The notes beneath the pieces are model-generated. The model did no database searches. It was not told where the DNA came from and saw nothing but the letters and a program-made list of their open reading frames with translations. Source: Streptomyces sp. SN-593 (lineage in GTDB: Bacteria; Actinomycetota; Actinomycetes; Streptomycetales; Streptomycetaceae). From it: a DNA stretch of 44,634 bases. Shown here piece after piece: positions 29,625-37,129 of this stretch. The stretch is taken from assembly GCF_016756395.1 (NCBI RefSeq), contig NZ_AP018367.1:1-44634 (forward strand). The letters are read 5' to 3'. The translations under genes were made by a program, and so were the position numbers. The stretch's first letter is position 1. Each line of letters starts with the position of its first letter.

Positions 29625-30257
29625 ATGAGCAGTAACGAGCTCCCGGACCTCCAGGTCGATGGTGAGTGGTTCCGCGCAGTGCCACCGCCGGCGGTCCCGG
29701 TGCCAGCCGCCAACATCCCCGAGCCCCACGGGCAGCCCGCGCTAGTCGTCCTGCCGGGTGAAGGCGTCCAGCACGACCTGAGAGTGCTGGGTGACATACA
29801 CCGCGACGGCGACGGCAAAGCGTGGCTCGACGTCGTCGGAGAAGCCGACTACTGGCGCCGCCAGATCAACCCCGGCAGCATCGCCCAAACCCGTCGCCAC
29901 CAGATCGACCATGTCTGGGTGGAACACCGTCTACCGCCCGACAACCGCGCCGTGCCGCCGCCACCCGCTGGAGAGCCCCAAGCCCTGCTGCGGCGCCTCG
30001 CAGCCGGGCCCGACTCCCCCAGCGCCCGTACCCCAGTGCCCGCGCGCACCGTGCCGCACCTGCACGGTCGACGCATCATCCAGGTCACCCCCCTAGGATT
30101 CGCGTGGGACCTGCGGGCCATCAGCGAGCCACACGAGAGCCACGACGGCGAGATCGTGCTCACCCTCACCTCGGCCTACGACTACCACCGTTGGCTGCTC
30201 ACCGGCCACGCGCCTGATGGCGTCTCTATCCCGCTGTATCTCCTGTGGACCGAGTAA
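29625..30257 (+). CDS. Hypothetical protein with Pro-rich linker
   Basis: A 210-residue soluble protein. Two beta-rich halves (residues ~1-100 with GKAWLDVVGEADYWRRQI, and ~145-210 with IIQVTPLGFAWDLRAI) flank a Pro/Ala linker. No catalytic pattern. ATG 29625 is the first start after the terminator at 29547. It lies just ahead of the second ParA-like gene, but a small inverted repeat (30258-30270) separates them. Confidence 0.6.
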   Translation: MSSNELPDLQVDGEWFRAVPPPAVPVPAANIPEPHGQPALVVLPGEGVQHDLRVLGDIHRDGDGKAWLDVVGEADYWRRQINPGSIAQTRRHQIDHVWVEHRLPPDNRAVPPPPAGEPQALLRRLAAGPDSPSARTPVPARTVPHLHGRRIIQVTPLGFAWDLRAISEPHESHDGEIVLTLTSAYDYHRWLLTGHAPDGVSIPLYLLWTE

Positions 30258-30303
30258 CCCCAGGTTGGGGGAGACCTCGCGTGAAGCGTCGTAGGGTGAC
30301 GCC

Positions 30304-30981
30304 ATGCTGATTGCCAGCCTGAAGCCGCGGACCATGGGCGGCACGACCAACACGGGGCTTCTGGCCTACGCTCTCGCCCGCGCCGGCCGCCCCGTCACCT
30401 GCTATGACGCAGACGAGTCTCTCCAGCTCACGGCATGGGCGCGTGATGCCAGTGATTTCCCGTGCCGAGTCCATGAGGCCGACACCCCAGCATTCGCGGA
30501 GACCATCTACCCAGCGATGGATCACAGCCGGATCAACCTGGTGGACGCCGGGCACGCCGAGAACCACCCCGACATCGTGGACAGCGTGCTGGAGGTGGCG
30601 GACTTGGCCATCGTGACACTCTCGCCCACCACGGCGGACTACGACCGGCTGACCAGGCCGGAGCGCGGCACCCCGCTGGCGAAACTCGTGCGAAGGTCCG
30701 CCGCGTTGCGGCCGAGCGGGCAGCCGCCGGCCACGGTCGTACTACTCAACCGGTGCCAGGCCGGGGCCGCCAGCCCGAAGAAGTACGCCGATCTCCTCGC
30801 GAACGGCGGCAAGAACGGCACTGACCCGGCCTGGACTGTACTGTCCACTCGTATCCCCCGGCGCGAGGCGATCGCGTCCGCGGTCGGCTTCCCCTGCGAC
30901 AAACCCGAGCGCAAAGCCCCGTACGACGCGCTCGTCACCGAGCTGGTCCACCTCGGACACCTGCCCGAGGCGCAGCGGTGA
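30304..30981 (+). CDS. Second ParA-like ATPase, degenerate Walker A
   Basis: A 225-residue MinD/ParA-fold protein. The Walker A region reads LIASLKPRTMGGTTNTGLLA, with K7 as the possible signature lysine but G13 where the P-loop lysine normally stands. VTCYDADESLQL (Walker A') and INLVDAGHAENHPDIV keep the acidic residues. Length is that of the short plasmid ParA class. It overlaps the DNA-binding partner at 30978 by GTGA. An inverted repeat CCCCA-GGT-TGGGG at 30258-30270 may be its operator. It probably serves plasmid partition, while the pair at 16530-18042 serves transfer; which is which is not shown. Confidence 0.75.
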   Translation: MLIASLKPRTMGGTTNTGLLAYALARAGRPVTCYDADESLQLTAWARDASDFPCRVHEADTPAFAETIYPAMDHSRINLVDAGHAENHPDIVDSVLEVADLAIVTLSPTTADYDRLTRPERGTPLAKLVRRSAALRPSGQPPATVVLLNRCQAGAASPKKYADLLANGGKNGTDPAWTVLSTRIPRREAIASAVGFPCDKPERKAPYDALVTELVHLGHLPEAQR

Positions 30982-31856
30982 GCACGGTCGGCACCAACCA
31001 CGACAGCGCGGCCCCGGCCCGCCGGGACCGGGCGCGGCCGTTCGTGCCCGAGCTGATCCCCGAACCGCAGGACCTGGACCGTACCGGGCCCCTCGACGCG
31101 CGCGAGCAGCGGGACCTGGAGCGTGTGCACGCCGCCCGCGACCACCATCAGGCCGCCAAGTGGATGCGCGGCAAGGCCCTCGAAAGCGCGTTCCGGCGGA
31201 AGCTGTACCGAGGCGAAGACGGGCAGCGCACTCGCCAGCAGTACCTCGATGACGAATGGGACGGCATCAGCGAGTCCGCCGCCTACCGCGAGATCAGCGA
31301 ATGGCCACTCGCAAAAGAGATCTCCGATGTATGGGAGCGCCCAGCCCCGGACTCGCACATCCGCGCCCTGCTCGGCGCAGCTGAGTCCCGAGGGCACGAG
31401 CTGGTCGCGCACTGGTACGCCGAGTTGTGCCGCCACGGCCGACAGGCTGCACTGCGGGTGACCGCGGATGTCGTGACCAACCTGGGCGATTACCTACGAT
31501 CGGGCGCCGATCCCCAGCTGGAGACGCTGTTCGTCCCTCGGCAACTCCCGCCAGGCGAGGCAAGTACGCCCGATGATGTACCCCCCCGCAGCACGAAGGC
31601 ACCCGTCACTGGCACAGTCAGGCAGCAGCCTTCGTTCCCAAATTTGGGAACGACCGACGACGACATCGACGCCGGCCCGGCCGAAGAGCCCGAGGAACTG
31701 GTCCTAAGCGCCTCCCAGGTCGACCGGCTCAGCACCTGGCTCACTGCCGAGGCTCGAAGCGTCGGGATCAGCCCTGCACACGCTGCGGACCTCCTCGTGG
31801 ATGCCCTTACCGGCCGACCGCTCAAAGACTGGATCACAGCAAACATCCAGATGTAG
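30978..31856 (+). CDS. ParB-like DNA-binding partner
   Basis: A 292-residue protein starting at GTG 30978 in overlap with the ParA-like gene. Residues ~45-120 match the plasmid-type DNA-binding region with AAKWMRGKALESAFRRKLYR, then an HTH-like ISESAAYREISEWPLAKEI. The middle is helical (HELVAHWYAELCRHGRQAAL). A disordered acidic linker leads to a short C-terminal helical domain (LSTWLTAEARSVGISPAH). Position and architecture point to the centromere-binding partner of the ParA-like protein. No iteron-like centromere is obvious nearby. Confidence 0.65.
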   Translation: MSTVGTNHDSAAPARRDRARPFVPELIPEPQDLDRTGPLDAREQRDLERVHAARDHHQAAKWMRGKALESAFRRKLYRGEDGQRTRQQYLDDEWDGISESAAYREISEWPLAKEISDVWERPAPDSHIRALLGAAESRGHELVAHWYAELCRHGRQAALRVTADVVTNLGDYLRSGADPQLETLFVPRQLPPGEASTPDDVPPRSTKAPVTGTVRQQPSFPNLGTTDDDIDAGPAEEPEELVLSASQVDRLSTWLTAEARSVGISPAHAADLLVDALTGRPLKDWITANIQM

Positions 31857-31955
31857 GACCTGAGTGCCTACGTCTGAACCTCGCGTGGATGCTCGCTGGT
31901 TGGAATTCGAACAAGGGGTGTCGTTGCTCAGTGAGCTCCGGTTCGTTGAGTGGGC

Positions 31956-32486
31956 ATGGACGTAGAGGCAACCCGGGATTTTCCGCCGGTGCATGAGCTT
32001 GCGGAGGACGTGCTGCTGGAGTGGTTCCGACGCCAGGTCGCAGAAGATCCGGCGGGGGCGTTCGCGGCGGTCGAGCTGCTGGTGATGGCGGTTCACGAGG
32101 TGTCGTGTCCGGCGGTGGAAGCGGCCGCGAAGGCTGGGATCAGCTGGCACCAGATTGGCCGGGCTCTCGCCGTGCTGGAAGGAAGCGGGCTGCTCCTTCG
32201 TCAGGGGGCCGCATTGCTGCTCGGAGCTCCAGCCGCCGACCGTGCCGCCGAGCAGGCCGCGTTCGCCCGGCTTGTGGGCGAGGAACGGTCCGGAGACGGC
32301 GAGGATCAGGAGTCGGGATCGGAATGGGCCGAGCCTGCGGAGGAACAGGTCTGGTCAGCAGCAGTCGACAGATTCCGGGCTAACACCAGGGCTTCAGTCC
32401 CGATCGGTCCTGCGGGGCTGCCGAACGGGGGACGGCCCGGTGTCCGCGGTGGGACAGTGGGATCGGCCGGCATTTTGGCGAGGTAG
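31956..32486 (+). CDS. Hypothetical protein
   Basis: A 176-residue protein from ATG 31956; GTG 31950 is an alternative. The first half is helical, with WHQIGRALAVLEGSGLLLRQ resembling a winged-HTH end. The second half is Glu/Ser/Gly-rich and probably disordered. The ribosome site is weak. It converges on the toxin gene at 32558. Function unknown. Confidence 0.5.
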   Translation: MDVEATRDFPPVHELAEDVLLEWFRRQVAEDPAGAFAAVELLVMAVHEVSCPAVEAAAKAGISWHQIGRALAVLEGSGLLLRQGAALLLGAPAADRAAEQAAFARLVGEERSGDGEDQESGSEWAEPAEEQVWSAAVDRFRANTRASVPIGPAGLPNGGRPGVRGGTVGSAGILAR

Positions 32487-32557
32487 TGGTCAACACGGCG
32501 ACCGGCGTATTGAAGATGATCAGTCGCGTTGGGCTTCGCGAGAGGCCGGCCCGACCT

Positions 32558-32932
32558 CTAGGTTGCGGTCCACCCCTTGACGGCGGCGGCGATGTCCCTG
32601 ACGTCTACGTTGCCGACCGCGGTCTGCTGCGCCAAGGTCAGCGCGTCTGACGGGGTGACCTTGACGGTGTATCCGCTGGCTGCCAGGTATGCGGTAGCAA
32701 CCGCGATCGCGAACAGCTCGTTGCTATGCTCTAGCGCCGAGACCCTGATCAGGGAGTGCAGCAGTGCGGCGGCACGGTGATGGGCTTCGGGGTAGACGAG
32801 GGTTCCCATGGTCTCGTGGCGATGACGGGCCACGGCGGCGCCGAACGCGCCGTAGTCGGTGACGTCGGGGTCGTGAGGTACGTACGCGTGCGCGGCCGCG
32901 GACAGCCAACCCTCATCGATAAACAGCACCAT
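32558..32932 (-). CDS. Fic/Doc-family toxin with degenerate active motif
   Basis: A 124-residue protein of the actinomycete Fic-type toxin family. The alignment anchor is HHRAAALLHSLIRVSALEHS, then NELFAIAVATAYLAASGY. In Doc/Fic the same place reads HPFxDGNKR: here the catalytic His is Ser, Asp is His, Gly is Ser, Lys is Glu and Arg is Leu, with only Asn kept. From memory, other Streptomyces members share this altered form, so it is a lineage feature and not a fresh mutation. AMP or phosphate transfer by the known mechanism is unlikely. Its ATG overlaps the antitoxin stop. Confidence 0.75.
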   Translation of the reverse strand: MVLFIDEGWLSAAAHAYVPHDPDVTDYGAFGAAVARHRHETMGTLVYPEAHHRAAALLHSLIRVSALEHSNELFAIAVATAYLAASGYTVKVTPSDALTLAQQTAVGNVDVRDIAAAVKGWTAT

Positions 32933-33156
32933 CAGGCTGCGCGGCCGCCGATCGCGTTGGTACCGAAGGCCGCTGCGAAGGTCTCCGCGTTGTCCGCGAT
33001 GGATGCCTGGAATGCCTGGTTGAAGCGGGCCCGCGCAACGTCGTCGGCCACGACGCGTTCGGCATACTGCGCCGGGTCGACGTGGGCCTCGGCCGCTGCC
33101 TGCTGAAGCTGTTCGTAGACCTCATCCGAGACCTCGAACCGAATTTCCTTCGCCAT
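32932..33156 (-). CDS. RHH-type antitoxin
   Basis: A 74-residue protein: MAKEIRFEVSDEVYEQLQ begins a ribbon-helix-helix (strand then two helices AAAEAHVDPAQYAERVVADDV), and the C-terminal third (NQAFQASIADNAETFAAAFG) is the probable toxin-binding helix. It lies directly upstream of the toxin with TGATG overlap, the normal antitoxin-first order. It should repress its own promoter, though no clear operator is seen in the gap to 33200. Confidence 0.75.
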   Translation of the reverse strand: MAKEIRFEVSDEVYEQLQQAAAEAHVDPAQYAERVVADDVARARFNQAFQASIADNAETFAAAFGTNAIGGRAA

Positions 33157-33199
33157 GCCCCCCACGGTAGCCCTCTGCTGGGGCACCGGGGGAGGGGGT

Positions 33200-34552
33200 T
33201 CAGGCAGCCAGCAGTGTGCGGGCCCGCTCGGTGAAGTCCGCGACAAGTCGGTGAGCGCCGGCGACCTGCTGCATCCGAGTCTGGAGGTCCTGGACTGCCT
33301 CGACCGCGCGGGTGCTCTTGACCTGCGTTGTCAGGGACAGCGTGCGCAGTCCGGCAGCGTGCGCGGCTTCCAGGTCGCGGCGCTGGAGATGGGAGACGGC
33401 CAGGGCGGCGTGCGACATGGCGCCCCGGCGGGCCCGGTTCTGTTTCCGTGCGTGTGCGATGGACTGGCGTGCGTGCTCTTCGGCTCGCGCGCCCTGTCCG
33501 AGGTCGCGGAAGGTCACTGCGTACTCGCCGTGCAGGTAGGCGGGGTCGATGAAGGTAGCCCATTCCGCCTCGTCACCGCCTTGCACGCGGGCGTACTCAG
33601 CCTCGCTGCGGAAGACGGCACGGGACGCCTCGGCGGTCTGCCCCATGCGGGCGAGGGCCCGAGCCTCCAGCGCCCAGAGGTCCGCCATGCACGCGGGCGA
33701 CGCCTTGCCCAGGCCGGCCCGGCCTGCCTGCGCAAGGCGCCGGCCCTCCTCGGGGTGGCCTAGCAGTGTGGCCTGGTCGGCCATCCCGGCGAGGACGTGC
33801 GCCCCCAGAGCAGGGTTCCGTGACTCCTCTGCGAGGCGGAGCGACTGTACGAGGTACCGCTGCGCGATGCCGTGTTCACCGTTGTCGTATGCCATCCACC
33901 CCAGGAGGTACGTCTGCTCAGAGGCCGCCTCACAGAGCGCACGCCTGACGTCGTCCGTGTAGGTGCGGCGCAGTAGCGGGAGTACGTGGGTCGAGACGTA
34001 CGCGGCGAGGATGAGCCGGCCGCTCCCGCCCCCTCCGAGGACGTCCATCTTCTGGAACTCCCCGAACATGTTCTTCACCGCGGTGACGTCCTCGAAGCGC
34101 ACCCGCGGACCGGATTCGGGCTCTTGGTCAAGCGTCGAGAGGAGCCAGTCTCGGGAGGGCCCGACAGCGGCGACAGCGGTAAAAGGGGCAGCAGCAAGAA
34201 ACGAGCGACGGTCCACGTCGGCCCTCCCCAGATCGGCAACGGCCTCTACCGTAACGGCGATCGACGGGTTGTAGAGGATCGCCCGGTCGGTGCTGGGTGC
34301 GTCAGAAAGCCCCAAATCGTATGTAGTAACTCGATAGCCGACTTCGCCCGAAATAACATCGGCGATGATGTCCGGTGCGGGTGCCCGCGGAATCTCTCCA
34401 TCCAGCCAGCGTCGGACTCCTGTTGCATCAGGACTGATGTGCGGTTCTCCCCAGGTCAGAGCTGCGGCTCGCACGCGGCGGGCGAACTCGGTACGGCTCA
34501 TGCCGGACAGCTCCAGGGCCTGCCGGAGTTTCGCATTCGGCCTCTTCGTCAT
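33200..34552 (-). CDS. XRE-like regulator with TPR domain
   Basis: A 450-residue protein. The first ~75 residues form an HTH domain (KLRQALELSGMSRTEFARRV, then GVRRWLDGEIPRAPAPDII). Residues ~180-440 are tetratricopeptide-like helical repeats (for example ALGAHVLAGMADQATLLGHP and MGQTAEASRAVFRSEAEYAR). This architecture is common in Streptomyces beside HATPase anti-sigma-like genes; here that gene is divergent at 34661. ATG 34552 gives the normal domain start. An inverted repeat at 34625-34636 could be its operator. Confidence 0.8.
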   Translation of the reverse strand: MTKRPNAKLRQALELSGMSRTEFARRVRAAALTWGEPHISPDATGVRRWLDGEIPRAPAPDIIADVISGEVGYRVTTYDLGLSDAPSTDRAILYNPSIAVTVEAVADLGRADVDRRSFLAAAPFTAVAAVGPSRDWLLSTLDQEPESGPRVRFEDVTAVKNMFGEFQKMDVLGGGGSGRLILAAYVSTHVLPLLRRTYTDDVRRALCEAASEQTYLLGWMAYDNGEHGIAQRYLVQSLRLAEESRNPALGAHVLAGMADQATLLGHPEEGRRLAQAGRAGLGKASPACMADLWALEARALARMGQTAEASRAVFRSEAEYARVQGGDEAEWATFIDPAYLHGEYAVTFRDLGQGARAEEHARQSIAHARKQNRARRGAMSHAALAVSHLQRRDLEAAHAAGLRTLSLTTQVKSTRAVEAVQDLQTRMQQVAGAHRLVADFTERARTLLAA

Positions 34553-34624
34553 GTGCACCTGCCCCTGTGAACCGACACCGTTCGACACCCCCCTTGACGG
34601 TACTCCGAAGCGCCGCGGGGCGGT

Positions 34625-34636
34625 TACCTGTAGGTA
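34625..34636. promoter_or_regulatory. Inverted repeat in a divergent promoter region
   Basis: TACCT-GT-AGGTA lies 24 bp ahead of the HATPase start (34661) and 72 bp ahead of the divergent regulator. The region also has TTGACG near 34600. The site suits control of both genes by the XRE-TPR protein. Confidence 0.4.
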
Positions 34637-34660
34637 CTGATCCACTCAGGGGGTTAGCCG

Positions 34661-35068
34661 ATGCAAACGCTTGATCGCATTGCCTTCGCCGCTCAGCGCT
34701 TCGCCCGTGAGCCGCGTCAGGTGGGAAACGCACGTCGCTGGGCAAGTCGTGTACTGAGCACGTGGGGCATTGAGCAGATCGACACCATCGTGGTGTGCAT
34801 GTCCGAGCTGGCGACCAACGCCGTGCTGTACGGGGCCGGCGCCCAGGTCCGGGTCCAACTCACCGGTTCCAGCGACCTGTTGAGGGTCGAAGTCCACGAC
34901 CTAGGGTCGGGCCGTCCTCATCAGCGCTGCCCCTCCCCTATGGACGAACGGGGACGCGGACTGCTGCTGGTCGCTGCCCTGGCCCGGCAGTGGGCTGTAG
35001 AGCCCGAAGCAGTCGGCAACGTGGTGTGGGCTGAATTCGGCGTCTCATACCAGCGTGAGGAGGGGTGA
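34661..35068 (+). CDS. HATPase_c_2 anti-sigma-factor-like protein
   Basis: A 135-residue RsbW-type ATP-binding protein with N box SELATNAVLYG, VEVHDLGSGRP and G box DERGRGLLLVAALARQWAV. It is the second such protein in the window and differs clearly from the one at 9098. It is divergent from the XRE-TPR regulator and coupled by TGATG to the gene at 35068. Confidence 0.85.
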   Translation: MQTLDRIAFAAQRFAREPRQVGNARRWASRVLSTWGIEQIDTIVVCMSELATNAVLYGAGAQVRVQLTGSSDLLRVEVHDLGSGRPHQRCPSPMDERGRGLLLVAALARQWAVEPEAVGNVVWAEFGVSYQREEG

Positions 35069-35550
35069 TGACGACTCCCTTTTCGCCCGTCCGCCCAAGC
35101 GCGGGTCTCCTCGCGACGGCCGCCGTCTGGACGTGGCTCGATGCCACGCCTGCCGGGCACATCGGCTTCTTCCTGATCGCGCACCCCCCGGCCCGTCGCG
35201 CGGGAGAAGATCCCGACGGCATCTGTGCCTCCATGTGCGGCCTGGCCGACGCGCTGGGATTGGCTCTGCCCACTGAGGTACTGCCGGATGTGGGTCCACG
35301 CCTGCTGCTGGGTCCCACAGCATCCGTCCTGCTGGAGTTGGACGACTGCCCCTTTCAGATGCACGCTCCCGTCGGCGCTACCTGGGCGCGTTTCGTTGCA
35401 GACGGCGGTCCCGTGGTCATCCTGACGGGCCTGGACCCACTCACGCCTTGCGCCCCCCGCCCAGTGGTGGAGAGCTACATCGCCACCGGCCTGCTGACTA
35501 GTCGACTGTTCCTGGGCAAGACCTGCATTGCATCCGGTCGGCCTCGATGA
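35068..35550 (+). CDS. Hypothetical protein
   Basis: A 160-residue protein in overlap with the HATPase gene. It has alternating helices and strands (LLATAAVWTWLDATPAGHIG, GPTASVLLELDDCPFQM, GGPVVILTGLDPLTPC). Seen beside an HATPase/XRE pair, it may be a small accessory signalling protein; it is not a DUF397 protein, the usual third member. No motif is recognised. Confidence 0.6.
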   Translation: MTTPFSPVRPSAGLLATAAVWTWLDATPAGHIGFFLIAHPPARRAGEDPDGICASMCGLADALGLALPTEVLPDVGPRLLLGPTASVLLELDDCPFQMHAPVGATWARFVADGGPVVILTGLDPLTPCAPRPVVESYIATGLLTSRLFLGKTCIASGRPR

Positions 35551-35570
35551 CCAGATGACCACCCAGTCCG

Positions 35571-35719
35571 CCCCCGGCCGGCCCGCTAATCCGCCCCCCG
35601 ACCGGCCGGGGGCACCTCGGCGGACTCCCCCGGCGCCACCTCACACCGCGCCCGGACTCCGCCTGAAGGGGAACGCCCCCGGCTCCATGTCTGCCCAACA
35701 ACTGACCAGGAGCCGGGGG
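35571..35719. terminator. Two perfect hairpins between convergent genes
   Basis: The first hairpin pairs 35571-35581 with 35602-35612 (11 bp). The second pairs 35676-35686 with 35709-35719 (11 bp) and has CTGCCCAACA (35691-35700) in its loop; ACCTCACACC (35638-35647) stands between them. They lie between stop codons at 35550 and 35723, so at least one should terminate both directions. Confidence 0.65.
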
Positions 35720-35722
35720 TTC

Positions 35723-36436
35723 TCACCCGACGTGGGTGTACAGCCCGTCGAGCCGATCCACAACGGTCCGCACGGCAGGCAGCGAACGGTCGCCGGCCGC
35801 TGGCAGGCGGAGCAGGTCGACCAGGCGCTCGCCACTCCACACAGCGGTGGCCACGTCGGCGCAGGCTCGCCACGCCTCGAACGCTCGGCATGCGGCCCGC
35901 CAGTAGGAATCGGCGGGATCACCGATCTCCGCCCATCGCTGGGCGGCCGCGATGTACTGGCCGACCGCCGCAGCCGCGTCACCACTCACCAGGAGAACCT
36001 GCGCGTAGACCTCCAGGGCCTGGAGCGCCCACGGATGGCGGTCTCCGCTGTCGGCGGTGATGTCGTCCACCAACTGGTGCGCGAGCACCACTGCGGCGCG
36101 AGGCCGGCCTCCGATGACGGCCGTGTCGATTTCGGCGAGGCGGGCCCGCCACTGCGCCGGGATGCGGTGGCCGGCGGGGTCGTCGTGCAGCTCGTCGCGC
36201 ACGTGGCCGTCGCGGACCGTGCCGTCAGGTTGAACGTGGAGCTGCCACACGGGGCCATCGGGGTCGAGCGCGGTGACGTTGACAGGACGCCCACCCTCCC
36301 GGGCGGCGTCGACCACCACCTGGAGAGCCGCCGCACGGGCGGCGTCGACGTCGACCACCCCACCCGGCAGTGGCAGTTGGGCGCCGTCCACCCAGACGCC
36401 CCCGTCAGTCACCTCAATGGTCATGGTGTGATGCAT
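35723..36436 (-). CDS. Hypothetical protein with helical-repeat C-terminus
   Basis: A 237-residue protein. ATG 36436 has a GAGGGGG ribosome site; the frame is open further upstream but without coding character. Residues ~1-65 are beta-rich (TMTIEVTDGGVWVDGAQLPL). The rest is helical and TPR-like (ALQALEVYAQVLLVSGDAAA, VGQYIAAAQRWAEIGDPADS). Protein binding is a reasonable guess; no family is recognised. It is divergent from the small gene at 36649. Confidence 0.6.
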   Translation of the reverse strand: MHHTMTIEVTDGGVWVDGAQLPLPGGVVDVDAARAAALQVVVDAAREGGRPVNVTALDPDGPVWQLHVQPDGTVRDGHVRDELHDDPAGHRIPAQWRARLAEIDTAVIGGRPRAAVVLAHQLVDDITADSGDRHPWALQALEVYAQVLLVSGDAAAAVGQYIAAAQRWAEIGDPADSYWRAACRAFEAWRACADVATAVWSGERLVDLLRLPAAGDRSLPAVRTVVDRLDGLYTHVG

Positions 36437-36648
36437 GCGTTCCCCCTCTGCGCGGCTGGGCCTCTCACCTGGCGGGACGCCGTCCCTCACGGTATCCCGC
36501 GGTCCGCGACCCGCTCCGCCGAGATATCGGCGGACGCCTGGCGCCCTGTCAAGATTCCCACATGACACGCCGCGTACGTCTGGCATGATCGCCGTCCGTA
36601 CCGATAGCGTCAGTACGTCGATGTAGATCAAGCGATGGGAAGGGTGAA

Positions 36649-36984
36649 ATGCCACAGCACGCAGCGCCTGTGCCGGGCAGCACCGATCTCCAGGCGGGCG
36701 AGTCTCCGGATGCCCCTAAGCCGACCCGCGTCACCGCGGACCTGCCCGCTACCGAATTCGCACTCCTCAAAGCGTCGCGCGATCAGCACCGCGCCACCAC
36801 GACCGACCTCACGCGGGCGCTACTGCGCATCCACGCGGCGGACCCCGACCTCGCCCGGAGGGTGGGTGCGGAGATCGAGCGCGTTCGCGAAGAGGAAGCT
36901 CTCGGGAAGGCCGTGAAGCGGCTACTCGGGATGCAGAAGCGTTCCGCCCGGATGGCGGCCCGGCGGAAGGCAGCGGCCGTATGA
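36649..36984 (+). CDS. Small RHH-like DNA-binding protein
   Basis: A 111-residue protein. After a disordered start, TRVTADLPATEFALLKASRD and TTTDLTRALLRIHAADPDLA fit a strand-helix-helix (ribbon-helix-helix) fold. The C-terminus is very basic (QKRSARMAARRKAAAV). GGAAGGG precedes ATG 36649. It is the last gene before the giant replication protein and points the same way, so a copy-control role is plausible but only inferred from position. Confidence 0.6.
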   Translation: MPQHAAPVPGSTDLQAGESPDAPKPTRVTADLPATEFALLKASRDQHRATTTDLTRALLRIHAADPDLARRVGAEIERVREEEALGKAVKRLLGMQKRSARMAARRKAAAV

Positions 36985-36996
36985 GCCCGTGAATGA

Positions 36997-37032
36997 TGCG
37001 GGGCCCCCCGGCACCACCCGGCGGACCCCGCA
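36997..37032 (+). terminator. Hairpin after the RHH-like gene
   Basis: TGCGGGG (36997-37003) pairs with CCCCGCA (37026-37032), with a further inner CCGG pairing. It begins 13 bp after the stop at 36984 and is followed by AAAA, so it probably separates this gene from the replication gene. Confidence 0.5.
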
Positions 37033-37039
37033 AAAGCTG

Positions 37040-37120
37040 ACCTCACACCCAGAGCCCTACCGCTAAGTCAAGGCGTTGCACCGCGTCAACGGTGTGGCGT
37101 GTTGTCTGCCCAACCCTTGA
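37040..37120 (+). promoter_or_regulatory. Structured leader of the giant replication gene
   Basis: ACCTCACACC (37040-37049) is followed by nested inverted repeats: TCAAGG (37068-37073) with CCTTGA (37115-37120), GTTG (37075-37078) with CAAC (37111-37114), and an inner CACCG/CGGTG hairpin (37079-37083 with 37090-37094). CTGCCCAAC (37106-37114) forms part of the outer stem. The element ends 9 bp before the start codon and covers the leader, so it may control translation of the replicase. Confidence 0.5.
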
Positions 37121-37129
37121 AGGGTAGCA

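Noticed and set aside
35528..36565. A 345-residue plus-strand frame across 35.5-36.6 kb
   Set aside because: It spans two hairpins and lies opposite the better-supported gene 35723-36436, which has a good ribosome site and helical-repeat sequence.
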